Shown: positions 23,801-38,800, numbered from the stretch's first letter. The stretch is DNA of 64,000 nt from Stichopus chloronotus (GCA_021234535.1 CM037843.1:25885911-25949910), one strand, 5' to 3'. The notes: generated by a model not told the origin, from the sequence alone. Translations and numbers: made by a program.

Positions 23801-26800
23801 TCCTCCTGATGGAAATTCCATTACAGACTGCCTAAGGTGATGAATTTTCACCAGATACTTTTCTTCGTGTAAAGTACTGAAATATTGCATTTTTCTTGAC
23901 TTAGTTTCTTCTTCTTATCGTTTAAGATAACACAAGCCTGGCTACGAAATGTTGTAACAGGATGTCTTCCATTGAAATGATGACTTCACATGACAAACAT
24001 TTCTATCAATTTGATTAACCGATGCAAAAAGTGATCTCAAATTTTATCAGACATTTTTCATGCGTTGTTGTACAACTTGTTTCTTGTTCCTGCAGTAATC
24101 GTTGTTTCACATCGGATACTCCTCTAGCAACTAAATGGCAATCTTTCCTCTCCCCCTCATAGAGTCCTGATGCTACAATTAACAGCTTTCCTCCTTACAG
24201 GGGACGAAGCAGTTGGCAACTCCCTGGAGTGAGTGACTTCAAACCTCCAAACTAACTGTTGAACAACAGTAATTTCTGTTCAGAATTTCAGCACTAAAGA
24301 ACTACAACCCAATGCAAGTCAAGGATTCAATGGTCTTTCAAGGGAGTGACTATTTGACAACAATGACCCTTCCTTAGAAGGTGCTTTATATCATGAAAGG
24401 TGCTCAAGCAAGAAGTAAGAAGTGCAGAACCAAATAAAAGAACAAATCACCACAAAAAAGTCCTTTAAATCCATTGTTGTCCCAAACATTTTCAAAGAAT
24501 CATTTCTCACTCATCAGGTGTAGAAATATGAATAAAATTTGAAAGTTCTTAGTCCATAGATAGAAAGGTGTGATATACACAAATACATTAAAATACAGGA
24601 AGTGTATAGCTAGATCCATGGTGATATGATTGTTTGTTAAGGGATGGTTTATGCCTTTGTATGAGCAGAGCTTCTTTTACCTTTTTTTTTACCTTTTTTT
24701 TTTTTTTTTTTCAAAAGCTGAGTTGGCAGATGCTAGTGTGGAAAAGTTACTACTCTCAGAGAACCTGCATTTGTTACAGTTGATTGTGTGGTCATGGATG
24801 GCTGATTTGCCAGATAGATGCTCTCTAATGCTGGTACACAAATGTCATTTTGTCTCACCAATGTAAGATTCATTCTTATCACAAGAACTTTTAAGATCCC
24901 ACCCCAATGAAGGCAAACGTCATTTATCTTTTTAAAACCATTCCATCTCGCCACTTAACATTCATTCAGCAGTATAAACTTCATCTCTTCAAAGCATCAC
25001 GCGTAGGTTAAGTTGCTGAAGATCAACCATTTGAATTTTTTGAAAGTTTGGGTGAACAAATTATTCTTGAGCAAACAAACAACTCAATTTCCATCTGTGA
25101 GAAACTTATCTCTTCCAAAGAAGGCTACCATCCTGCTGAAATTTTAACAGTTTAGCATTACCTGTCCATTAATATGGATTTTAAAAATATAATTTTTGCT
25201 GTAAAACAAACATTTCCCTTATAGTAACTATATATGTTCTACCTTTTTCTACTCCAAACAGTTTCAGCTGAAGTCCATCCTCCTCCTGAAACAGTCTTAT
25301 TTTCCCATGCATGGTAGATTCACTTGCTGAAAATCTATTTTACCGCATATCAGATTTTCCACATACTCTTTTGCTTTCTCATGATGGCTGCTTCACATTC
25401 AATAAACTGATGGTTCTCATTCTTGAAACATGGTACGTCATCCTTTCCTTTCACAGTCAACTCAGGGACAATATTTGCTACACACAAACAATACAACATT
25501 TCTTTTATACTTTGCAGATTACTGATCAAACTGAATTTCGATGTTCCAATTCCTAGCATTTGTACTCAAGTATTCTTCCAAGGAGAGCTACAAAAGTTAG
25601 ATATACTTGCCGATGAGGGATTCAATTTGTTGTAAAAAAAAATTACATCATATTACTCACGACCAATTACTGTACCTGCACTGAAATGTCTTGATCAAAG
25701 GTTACACAAAATGCTTATCCGACTGGTACAGCATACAGTATCGTTTGGTTAAAAAAGACTGTATGTGAAACTGATCTCATTACAAGGCCTTTTTCAACAT
25801 GTTAAAATGATGACAACTTGACCAGCTCTGGATTTTGAAAGCTTTTCAATAGCATGACAACAATTGATAACATGTAAGTCGGAACATCCACATATACAAA
25901 CTCTTCAATTTATTTACTTAACATTCCTTCACAAACTTGCAGAATTATTTCTCCCTCATATAAAACCGATCATAAACACTAAAGTAACAAAGGGGCACCC
26001 ACAGATATTTCTTCCTCTTATTAAAGAGAGAGAGAGAGATGACCTCATTGTATTTTCTTTTTCTTATCCTTTCTGTATGGAGACAGTAAATGTAAATTAG
26101 CAAGTCAAGTCGCCTGTGTTAACATTTATCTTGCTGGAAGAAGAGTCTGAACATGTCAGCTTACAAGCTCTTGGCACATAAAGTTAGCACTGACATGACA
26201 TGTGTGATATATACGTATCTCCTAGCTCCTGACATGACGTACACACATGCACATATGGTATCAAATGTACCCTGCGTACAAATATGTGTACTCCTTCACC
26301 TCACAGCTGTGAATCAAACATAATTCGAAAATATTCATTAAGCAATTCTCCATGTGGTCATATCCATTTAAAAATAAATTTTGTGACAGGGGTGTCCAAT
26401 GGTACACTTGACACTGCAGCGATGGATGTTCAATAACAAAGATACCGGTGTTTGGTTTCGATGGCATCGTAACCTACGAGACCGTCATTCAGTGTGCAGG
26501 TAACAATGTGTGTATATGTGATTGTGTGCATGTGTTTGTGTTAACTGCTGCATCAGGACATTCATCCAAGGTAGGAATGGACAGAAGACTGGTATGGTCT
26601 TCAGAGACCTTTCGCTTCAATTGATGTCAAATGACAATTAGGGTCAACACAAGCCAAATTGTGGAACTTTTAGGCACCAAATCTCTCCACAGACATGTAA
26701 ACTTCAGCAGACATCAGATTTGTTGATGTATGTAGATGTAACATAAAGTATGAGACTTCTGTTTTGGGTGACAGTCAAAGGTCCTTTTGAAGCAACCCAG

Positions 26801-29800
26801 GATAACTGTTGCATCTATTAAACGTGTTATCTCATAATGAAAACTTCATGTACCTTGCTAGTTGTGTCTAAAATGATGTCCTTTATACAAACAAGAGGCT
26901 TTCTGCAATACATGAACATCAAAGTACACTTGAGTCAACAAGAGACAGTCAACCAATCAAAAGTTTAGGCTATGAATTCGCTGTGAAATCATAAAAACTC
27001 AATTTTGCTTTGCAAGTTGATATATAACACCATGTACATTACATACAGGTATGACAATGAAGTTGTTCTTAGATAGTTGTGGAATTTTCAATTTTGTCAC
27101 AGCTAATATACAGTAGAGTATCTTTGGTTGCGGGCACTAATTTCAGAATCAGGTCCAGACATTGTTGGTCAGATGCCTGGGTACCAGATGCAAGCACGCC
27201 TATCAATATCCATAACTTGTGGACCTCATATCTGGCAGACACATGAACACCACTTGCGGTAAGATGATGTCAGACTGAGAAACATTGCCAACATGATGAA
27301 GAATTATTTGAGAGGATGGAGAAACTTAGGGCCATTTGCTGACAAGGAAGTGGAGAGCTAGAAACTCTGTTAAATCACTGTGTTGAAAATCCATGCCTCT
27401 AACATATCAGTACCCTCCAGTAGTTACCCCAAACCCAATCACATCATCCAATCCCCTCCTCCTGAGATTCTCAGTTCTAAACTGTACTTTTGTAAATTAC
27501 TTGCAATATATGTTCCTTAATTCTATGTTCAAATGTTCTACCATCAAGTCACTATGGGTAGTTGTTTCTCTGAACGACTTTGCAGGATGTATTGCTAACA
27601 GTCCCGCTTGATGGAAAGATGGATAGAAAGTTAAGTCTAGTCTTTACTAATGACTACCTCTCCTCTTTATAAACTTGTCTGTCAAACCATTCTTTATTAA
27701 TCAATGAGATGCGAATGTAACCATTAACCAATGAGTACAGGGAATAGAGGTACTGTGGCGGTGTGGATAGATATGGTTGAATTTCAAGGAAAGACGCTTC
27801 GCAACCAGGAGGTTAGGGGTTGACTCCCAGCGAACAGCAAGATGGTTTTTGTCTAAGAGTAATCTAATGTTCTCCAATCTGAACTGCCCTTGTGAAAAAA
27901 AAAGAAAGAAAAACAACTGAAGTTGATCTAACCTGAGCTGATAGTCACCCAATGTGAAATTGTATTGTAAACAACAGGCTTCCTTCGCACTTGCGTGGTC
28001 CTGTAGGGTCATATTTTATCATTCTGGCCTGAATTGTAATAGTTTGCATAGAACATATCCTTGGGTAGAACAAGATACAAATGCAAAAATACATTGTGGT
28101 TTTGATGATTTTTGATGATGTAACCTACAGCAACCTTGCTACTCAAAGAGTTCAAGGAAAAAGTACCTGATCATCTGGATGGAGTCAAACCAAATGTGAC
28201 CAGACAGCTTCTTACATCAATCCTCCTGCTTTTTAGAATGCAGTGGTCAACTGGCATTACTGTAACTGGTAAGAGGTACTCCAAATATTCAAAGAATTTG
28301 CCATCTTCATTGATACAGTTTCATGATTTAGCTTTGTATATCCCAAGAAAAATTTCTTGAGCATTTCAACTCCTTTGTTTTTCCATTGTATAACACATTC
28401 AAGGTCTCATACTGGTAACCAAAAATTTGATGGTATGGATTTCTCTTTGAATTCATCACAGTTTGTCATTCCATGACAATATTCCGAATGAGATGATGGG
28501 TTTTGTTAAATCAAGGCACCAACACCACAGCAACGGATGAAAAGAAGCCACGAGATGGAATTTCAGATGTCATGCAAGGGAGCTGCACTTTCTACATCGT
28601 AAGGGATGAAAATTAAAACAAGTCCTTTAACCATGGAAAGGAAAACCAACAAAAAATGTTGGTGAATGAAGTCTACCAGAAAAACATCACCAATGCCCAA
28701 TCTGAACTTGGACGAAAGAAGCCTACAAAACTTGCATACTTGCAACTTGCATATACTGTCGTGAATTCAAAAGAAAGACTGGCAAAACCTGTACAGCAAT
28801 GTATATTATGTATCACTAGATAAATTGTTTTTGTGACACTGGCCTGCTCATTCCAGCATTCATCCAGATCTCCACAACTTATTTCATTTGTCACACTTAC
28901 ATAATACTTGAAAGTGGAAATGAATTGTACTGTACTGTATATATCACTAACCAACAGACTGATAACACTTACTCAAAAACCAAAGAAAAAATACTCCAAA
29001 AAAATGTCGATCTGCACTTTTGCTGTCTTAAAATTTAATGGAGATACGGTCCAAATTGTCACCAATGATAAGACACAGTACGGTAATACATGGTGGGGCA
29101 AAAAGGTTGGCCAATAATGGTTTGTAACTACTGCATATCAACTGACACACTGTGGTTGATATACCAAGTGGCATATTTTACGAAAATTTTACTGAAAGAG
29201 GCTCACTGAGTTGTTTTGTGAAATTTGCTAAATTTTTTTTAACCTATCAGGTTTCCTTCACATACACACTAACGACATATGGTCAAACTAAGAGGATCCC
29301 AACGTTTCACATACAAGGGAACATTAATGAGAGAGTAATTAACAATCCATAGTAGTACTCAGGCTTTTTCACATGCACACAGCCAGTACAAGTCAGAGTT
29401 GGACCTGCAAGTTGCATCAATGAACTTGGGAGTATAAATGCAAAACAAATACAACTGTTTGCAATGAATACACCTCTTTCCCAGTATACATCAGACACAT
29501 GTAAATGTTTCCTTTTTGATTAACAGTGCAAATTATTAAATCGCCATACAGCAGCAGTAAAGATTTCCACTGTGTGACCGTAAGAGAGACTATTAAGTCC
29601 AATTACTTGTCTGTCCACACAATAGACCTATTACATCCGATAGCAGACCTGCCACTTCTGGATATCTTTGCGAGTTTTTACTCCTTGGTACATAAGGGGG
29701 TAACAAATGACTGCTTCGGGGGCTGTCATAATCATACATTTACTTCCTGCCAGTTACAACTGTCTCTTTGAAGAAAATACGGACTTTGGTTTGAATAGAA

Positions 29801-32800
29801 AATATTAGTCTTGTATCAAGTATCAAGGTCACAGGCCACACACTCCAATAAAACTTTTCAGATCACTTGGTTGGCATGTAGGAAGAATTTCTCCATGAGA
29901 GACCTTAACCCCATCCCATGGGCAATTAACATCACCTCTGAATTGGCAGATCATGTGGTAACTCCCATGGTGAAAGCTGAGGAATACCCACCGAATACCG
30001 AACGGAATCTTGCTTCCTTACATGGGTGTTTCCTATTCCATATACGACTGAGCACAAGACTGAAAATTGAGAAAAGGGTTATGTACCAACACCGATGGTT
30101 AATACATCATGCTAGAAAAAAAGATGGAATTTAAAGCCACAATGAAATGTAGGGGAAAAAGATGGAGAACTTTCCAGCAGTGTGGACCTACATAGAGTAA
30201 TGTAGTTCATATACTGGTGCACAACTCAACAACTATTACAGATGGAACAGCATGTGATCCATGTCTAATAACTTTTACAAGTTTTCAAAGTGTAACAACA
30301 TAAAGTGCCAAATGACACTTTAATGAGCATTAACACTAATGTCATTATTACAAACTGTGAAACTTTGCACTGCAAGCTATGTATAGGAGATTTTAAAGTA
30401 CGATAAAAGAATAAACTCTAACGACCCCAAATACACATCAGAATGACAAACCATAATAAGGGTACATCTCGTTCCACCATTTTTTTTTTTTTTTTACATT
30501 CGTTTCTTTCATACGATGTTTGAGCTAAATTTTCAACACTGTTAATGAGTCAACTTCCCATCATCATTGCATCCAAGTCTCATCAAAATCCATCACAATT
30601 ACGTAGAAATGATATTACATAATTGCGCAATCGATAGGTGGATGGATATGGATGAACATCTTACGAATTTATGGATGGATAGAGAAATTTATGAACGTAT
30701 CATGGGATCCAACAACCCAGATTAAATAGATACATAAATTGATACACAGGTGCATCAATTGATGGATCGATGGCACGAAGAAACCATTCACAAGAGGAAG
30801 ACCAGGACTGAGGGCATTAACTCACCCACTGAGTGTGTGAACTCTTTCTGTATTGAATTTTAATGGAGTAAGCTCCTGCCTGAGACATTGTAAAGCCTCC
30901 AATATTTTGCCATCTTCCACAAGTTCGAGATATTTCTGCTCTAATAGTAAAAACTTCATTTTCTGTAAAGAGTAAAACAAGAAAGCAAATATAGTGCAAC
31001 ACATTCCAGACATGTGTATGCTACTAACATAATGAGGTATATAATTTCTGTCCTTATATATTGCGACTGTACATACAGAAATGCAGTTTTCAAGTGGAAT
31101 GAAAAGAAGAAAATAAGCAGAAACTGGGAATCAAGTTGGTTTTAACTTTTTATTAAGCTGCCAAAACATCCAGACCATCTCTTCAAGTCACAAAGGATGT
31201 TCACCTGAGAAACATAATCTGTACAGACACTTATTGAATTGTTTGTTAGGCTGAGCATAGTCTAAGTCTAGCATACAGTAATATAACATGGTACTGGCAA
31301 ACAACCTACATTTCTTACACACACCCAACAACGTTAGATGATAATTGTTCTTGGCAGACCAATTATACCAAAGACTGTTCTTTTCCCTCTGGCCAACTAC
31401 CACTGATTATTTTTCATTTAGATACAAATACTGAAGTTAATATACTGTAAACGTGAAAACATGTATTGGGATGTGATGTCAGTATTGAAAGATTCATAAC
31501 TTATCTTTGTTTTCTGTCATTTTAAAAGGAAAAGAGAATTGGAATGAGATAGCCAGTTTTTTACATTGACAAGTAGCAAATTTGAAAATAACTACATATA
31601 AAATAGCTACAAAATATCTACAAATGATCTCAAAAAATGAATGCAGAAATGCAGACAAATGCAAATGACGTAAGTACCTGCTAATAATTAAAGCTTACAA
31701 AGAATTTTAAAATCTTTTTGTATGTTACATAACAGAATGTATTAAAAAAAAAAACGACATCTACACACGCTAGTTCTACAAGCTACCATGCACAATTCAC
31801 CATGGACTGAAGAAATCCCCAAACTTGCCTGGTTTGGTTATTGCAAACAAGTCACTTACCATTCTCATCACAACAAATGCGCTCCCATCTACCAGCTCTT
31901 TGTGATGAAACAAGTAAGCGAGAAGGGAAGTACACTGCATCACCCACAGGCCTAATCCCACGAAAGCGGCTATGACCACTATGACCGTCATTTTAGTATT
32001 TGCATGGTCAATAAGATGATACATGTATATGGCTTTCTGTACAACTAAAATTTCAACACATCAAGGTGATGCATATACAGTAACATCTGAAAGTATCCAA
32101 GATGATTCAAAATGGGTCAAACAAAGTCACTCGGTTTACAACAAAGAAGAAACTCTTTTTAAAAAACTTAATTCAGGACTATGTATCAGTACTAAACAGT
32201 CCTTGACTGCATTCATGCAAAATGTTGTGGGATATGTAAAGGTATATGTACACCAAGGAATCAGCTACCACCAGTGGTCTAAAGTGTATCAACTGACAAA
32301 CTTATCACCTAGAGTCCATAGGACACCACAATGTTACCGTTGTTAAGCCAGAATATATACAGGATCAACCTGTGAGCTTCCTGGTCAGCCAACAATTAAA
32401 CTACCAAAATCGCCAAAATCAATTCCCAATTCATCAAACTTAATGTCTTCAATACTAGCTATCATCAATTAATCTTAAGTAAATGTCAGTTCTCTAAATT
32501 AAATCCTGCAAATTAAATCCACAATTGTCTTAAATATCGACAACCATCTGAATTACGATAATCAATCCAAAATTAACAAAATCATCTAACTTATCACTGA
32601 TAATTAGACCTAAATATCTGTCTCAGGTAGTGACAAGAAATCTCAGCAATCTATTTAAATTATCAACACTTCTCTAAATTATTGACAATCCTCTTGTTTT
32701 TTGGACAGTGGTCTGAGTTTTCGACAATCGTCTGCCAGACATTTCCACAGTCACATTAACTTATCAACAATCTTCTGAATTTAGTATCGACAATCCTTTA

Positions 32801-35800
32801 AACGATCAACAACCCTCTAAATTAATAACAATCCTAAGAATTATCAACAATCCTTTAACTGATCAACAAGGAATAAAACAAATATTCTCTCATCAGTACT
32901 CTCATAATACTTTTCTCATCAATTCAGTTGACAGAGGCATAGCACTAAAACCAAGAACAAATTAACTAAATCCATTCCAGTATTACTCTCAGAGCTTGTT
33001 ATGTTTGTATGAATATTCATGAACATATTTTACATCTATTTGAAACATACCAGTAGACTCTGAGGACAATCCATTAAAGATTTCAGCTCCTCTAAATCTT
33101 GCTCGGCCTGTGACGGGGGAAAAGACAGATAATAGGTAACTGGTTGCATCAAAAGGTAGAATATCTACATACAAACCTCTAGCAGCTGAATATAAATGTC
33201 TTTTACGTCATGTGAGGTGATAAATTGTCTGTGTCTGATGATGAAGATCAGAGCGCATTACGCTGAAAAATTGCAACGTGATATCCACCTGCGTTGGCAT
33301 TGACGCTACTACTGCGATCAATGTTTGCGAGACGAAACTGCCAACGCGCCGACAACTGTCATCTAAGATCAGCATTTTTACGTACCAAGTAATTAAATCT
33401 CATTCACTGTCATAATTAACACATTTTTAGCATGAACAAAACAACTTTCATAATTTGCATTTTCAGTACCTCATACGACATTGAGCCCTCGTCATAAGAC
33501 AATGAGAGAGGATATCAAATAGAGCATTCCAATATCTCTCATCAAGAAAAACATAGTGCATTAAATATTCTACCATTGGTATAGTTGAAGTATTGCAGTA
33601 AATTCAAATTCCAGTCCTTTTGCTATTAAACATGTATTCACTCACCGTAAATGTTCTACAACTCTACTGGGAATCAAGAATGTCCCTTAGCTGCAATCTC
33701 ATGGTTGAGAGTGTGCAGTGAGGCCCCCCTGTTCCTTCTCTACAAATGTTCCTAAATGCTTAAGACGTTATTTGTCTGCACATAGGAATTTTTGACCAAT
33801 CTCAGAAATCAAAATCTTGAAAGATGAGAAGATTTTTGGGACTGACAAGTCGTTTGTAATAAAGTTAATGACTTTCAATAAATGCAGTGGTTTGTAACAC
33901 TGTTCGACATACATTTTGCAACTCGGCATCGAGTGACTATAGAGTCATAAGTATGGGATTCCATTAGTTTGAGAGCTACAACAGCCTAGAAGCCACTGAA
34001 ACAGTGCAATTTAAGTAATGGTACCAGATCAGACCTCTTGCCTACTGCACTTTGCTCTGTTTTGGCATTTAGACAAAAGATAAAAATATCACCCAGTCTA
34101 AGTGAAGCATTCCTTGTGAGAAAAAGAAACCATAAAGAGAGTCTTCACCAAATTTATAGACATTTGCTGCTGCTGCTTCCCTGTGCCTTCACAATCTTTA
34201 GGCCAAGGTTGTCATTGTGAAAGTTAAGAGGGTCATTGGTGCGTTATTGCATTTCCATCATAATAGTCCTTCATCCCGACACACAACAAAAGACAGGAAA
34301 AAACAAATAACTCCACAAAGTTATAAGACTAAGAAAAAGAGGACAACATCCCAAATTTAAGGTGAACACTTAGAAATCACAACAAAGTTCAGACATGGCC
34401 AACTTTTTTGGTAGTTCAGCATTACTAACAGAAAAGTCATCGAATATATGTCACTGTGTGAGTAAATGATCTTTAAAAGAGAGTTTGCAAGTGAAATCAT
34501 CATATTTATCCAACATTTAATACTTGGCTTGCTGACAAAAATTCAACCACAAGTCCAAAACCTTATTTAATCAATCCCTTCACTTGACATTTCACTGTTT
34601 ATTAATAATCATTTTCTACATGTCATCTTTCCAGGATGCGTGTTTACATCTTGACTGGGAGGAAGACTTCCCACCAAAAAGGACAATATCAATCTTTCTC
34701 AAAACTATTTGCACCTATCCTCCTTTTGAGTTATGGCAAGCAGAGCAATCTTAACTGTTCCGTTTTACTGGAATGGAACTGCTGAAATATCAACCAACAG
34801 CTACAACAATCACCATATTGTATAGAAGATGCTGGAAGTAGTGCCCAAGATGTCAGTCACGGGAAAGGAATTTCGGCATGCTTTATGTATACTTGCACAG
34901 TAGGTGTACCTATTCTCGAGAGCATTTGAAGCTGACAGTGAATTAATTGTTTGCACACCCATTTCTGATTGGTGAAAGGTAGTGAATACATCTCACAACA
35001 TACTGTAGGCAAATATTTAATGTAGGCAATCATGGACAAAATAAGTAAGTAGTGTTGTATCTCCATCTCAGCACTGCCAGTAGCATTGTCGGTTCCCCAG
35101 TGTAGTAGTCTCCCGATGTCTTTTCGTTCTCTCCAAAATGAAGATACCCCACCAACCTTAGGCCCACACTATAACGAAGAAATATATCGTTATTATGCAC
35201 ATGTGGCTTTGTAATACTTAAGAGCTGAACAAGGTCTCCGAGATGAAACCTGACACAACATGGATAGAAGAGGAGAAAAGCAGAAGACTTGTGAGATGCC
35301 CACTGGCATATCAGTTCATTTGTTACCAAGTTCAATGTAACATACAAGAATGTGATGAATGTATATTAGGCTCTCTCTCTCTCTCTCTCACATGAACAGC
35401 CATGATTGTGATGCTTGAGGTTTAGTTTCCAAGTATGTACTTTACGCTAACGGCAGTTCTTCAAAACTGGAGCCAGTGTACTGTATGAAAATTCTGAGCA
35501 GTCACATGGAATTGAAGTAATTTATTCTTCCAGATTGAGACATATGGTAGATTCCCCACAATTCGCTGGTGTCGGTATTCACAAGTGACTATACTTACCC
35601 CTTGCTTACTCATGCATTAAGTTTGACCTAGCTCAAAGTGCAATCGAAATAGATTCTGACACCGTGCCCTCTAGGACCTTGGCTTGCCCTCGTAGGGTTG
35701 AGACATGAAGGTGAGATGAGGCATATAGTAGATCAAGGACAGATACACAATAGTAACTTAGTAACACAGTGAAATGCACTTGACTACAAATATGCTTACC

Positions 35801-38800
35801 AATGTAGGACCTTGAAAGTCCCAAATTCTCAAGTTAAGGTATTTACAAATTACACTTGAGCAACCTTTATGTGCCTTTTCTTGATACTTCTGGGTTCAGT
35901 CAATGTTAACATACCTGGTCAAGCAAAACAAGGTCCAAAAAGAGGACATACAAAAAAAGTACATACAGGAAACCATGTGGAGACAGGTCAGTAAAGAGTG
36001 AGTGAACTATTAAACTAATCTAAGACTCATAATGCACTGCTCACTAAATAAGAGGTATGTCCAGGCTTCCTCTCTTGAAGCTTGTGCACCCTAACAGCCT
36101 TCACTGAGTACAAGAGGTTTTGCACCCAACATGGCACACTACTTCAACTACTACGCATAACAAATATCACATCGGAGAAAAACTTCCCTTCTTGTCATGT
36201 TTACAAGGTTTTCACAATTTGATCCCTATCGATCTCAAATGACAATTAACCTCCATCAACTACAATAAGGTTCTTACATATAATCAATGTGGTGCACTTA
36301 CGTGTGATCAAAATGAGATCGATCCGCCAAGTGTTCCTTCTTAAAATACTGTGTGTACAAGGATTTTAATACTTGACCTCTGCTGAACAATATCTTTGAC
36401 CTCCACCAAAATTGCGGTACACCCATATACCGACTATGATATTTGTTCAAGTCTCCTTGAATGACCAACAATTCAGTGGTGTGGGTACAGTACATATGAG
36501 TGATTATACTTACTATCCCTCGTAGGGCCAAGTGATGAGGGTGAACAACGTAACGAAAACCTTGAACACTAACCATAGCCCAGGGATATGCCTGACGAGG
36601 CTCGAAGGCATCTGCCTTGGATCGAAGGACCTGGAGCAGAAGACAGGAAGCTTGGCATTCTCAACCAACTAGTATAAACAAGTCAGGAAAGAGGCCCCAG
36701 CAAGCAGACCAGTTTCCTCATGTATGACTTTGGAATCAGGACCTCGTTCTAGGGCAGCTGCGTGTGGGCTCTCCTCAGGGATTCCGCTGCGAGGAAATCC
36801 AAAAAGAATTTGAGGAAAGGCTCTGGCAGCTAGGTCCACCTGATACCAGTCCTCCTCGGTTCTCTTCCACAAGAGATCCGTGAACATCCCAGAAGCCAGA
36901 CCCTTTTCAGACCTCACCTGGTTTCGGGATTCATCCAAAATCGATGGGGGCTTGAGCAGGGTTTCCCAGTGGCCCCCTTGCACCTGACCGCACACTCCTG
37001 AAGAGTAGGAAATGCAGATCAGGGCTGCTTTACTGGTAGGGTTTCCAATCACTTGAGACAATGTTCATCCACTGGCACACACCCGAGGGTCCTGCCACAC
37101 TACAATCGGGAGCCTCATAGTCTAGCTTGGAGAAGAATATCTCCAGAACTGAAGATGGGAGGGACGGGAGGAAAATAAGTTCCCCTTAGGGAAGTATCTT
37201 CCTGCACTGTCACGAGAGGTGCAGTTTCCTTCACCACCTTCTCCATCTCCTCAAATGTGTCATCCAACTCATCAAATTCAAGGGAAACGGGAGGTGAGGG
37301 CTCACTGGCTACACTCTGGGCCACTGGGACCTCAGATGGGTTACGTTTAGGTATCAGTGGACGATGATCACTCCCTGAGGGACGGATGTGCGCCATTTGC
37401 TTGGCAACCGCCTTGATGATCAATAAATCCAGTAGACTCATGAACTGGGACATCCAATTTGGGTCCACAGGTTTAGGAAACCCTGACGGACTAGCCGACT
37501 GGGACACACAAGCCTGTGCGTCCCTGCAGTACCCAGAGTCCGAGTTGGGTTTCGCAGACTCGGAACCCAAACTCAGATGTCCGAAGTGCGATTGTAGCAG
37601 GCTCTGTGAATTTTCACTGGAGCTACCTTCCAGAATTTGGGGGGAACTCCCGTACCTGAGCACATGAGTTCATCCCCTGGGCGTCCTGCCTTTTTGAGCC
37701 CAAAACCAAAAGCCTGTCCTGGATCTGGCCAGAGCTGAGGCTCCTGGACCTGGGGTGCCACTCAGTGTCCCGTGGCATCCACATATGCAGGAACTAAGGG
37801 AAGGTTGGGATTCTGCAGAGCCTGCTCAACATCCCGAAGGACGGAACTCCATTCCACGGCCAAAGCCATGGATCCCTCAGCCAAGGGGCTGGCTCATAAT
37901 GGTGGCACACTTCCCACAGTCTCCTAAATGCCAGAGCATGAAGCTCAGCACCATGGAACTGTACTCCCCTTCTCGGCTGACCCAACCTTCCTCCGCTTGG
38001 TTTTGATCTTCCCCTACTTACGTTTGCCTACCTTGATCAGAGGTGTGGGGGGAATTGAGGTCCCCAAAGTCACCCAGACCACAGAGGGATTGGGCGCTGC
38101 ATGCAGCCAGCCCCTAAGCCTCTCATGCCGGCCCTGCAGCCAAGAATGAATCTCGGACCATTGGGCCAAGCTGAAGGACATTCGCCATTCACACAAGTTA
38201 CTCCACGTGCACGAACAGGACAGGGGGTACATTGAATGTGGGCCCAATCCCTCCAGGGTTTAAACTGGTTGAAAATACTACAATGCACATTGGCCAAAGA
38301 GGAAGCCATATCCAAGGACCAAGGGGGTTTGTACACTCTACATAACTTACGCCTGTCCTAATGGGAACAAAACACCTGTATATAAATAAAATATGGCGTG
38401 AAACGATAGAAAAACACCCAACTTAAGAAATACAACTCGTTGCGTAATGGTAATAAAGATACGAAAGCATCGAGGCGGAGCCCTCAATTGAGAAATAACA
38501 TACAAGGAATGTTAACAGTAAATTACGTAAATATTGTGCAATGTACCAACAAAATTATGTAATACAGAGGCTACAGGCTATGGCATAACAACACGGTACG
38601 CTTTCTGGCCTAAGCTTGTTGTGCGAAATAAACACGTAACATTCCCACCTTAAGAATGCTCAAAGACACGAGGGGCAAATGAAATTTTAGTGAATCAGAA
38701 CGAAGACAATACCTTTACTTAAAGTGGTACACCTACATAACAAATATCACATCTGTCCAAGTCTTCCTTCTTGACATAAGATGTTTACATGTTTGTCACA

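Larger units (their letters stand above)
22013..30825. other. Large WDR26 intron (8.8 kb) with transposon remnants
   Basis: Contents I can support: GT run near 22170, Penelope-like fragment, (GA)n at 26025-26039, diverged repeat at 26955-27260, SINE at 27752-27914, partial MITE at 29195-29352, poly(T) at 30479-30495. An AATAAATAAAGAATAAAG tail near 23460 could be the end of another retroelement. No WDR26 exon is missing here, because phases at 22012 and 30826 join correctly. Confidence 0.7.

Noticed and set aside
27701..28012. 103-codon minus-strand ORF
   Set aside because: It overlaps the tRNA-derived SINE and its A-rich tail.
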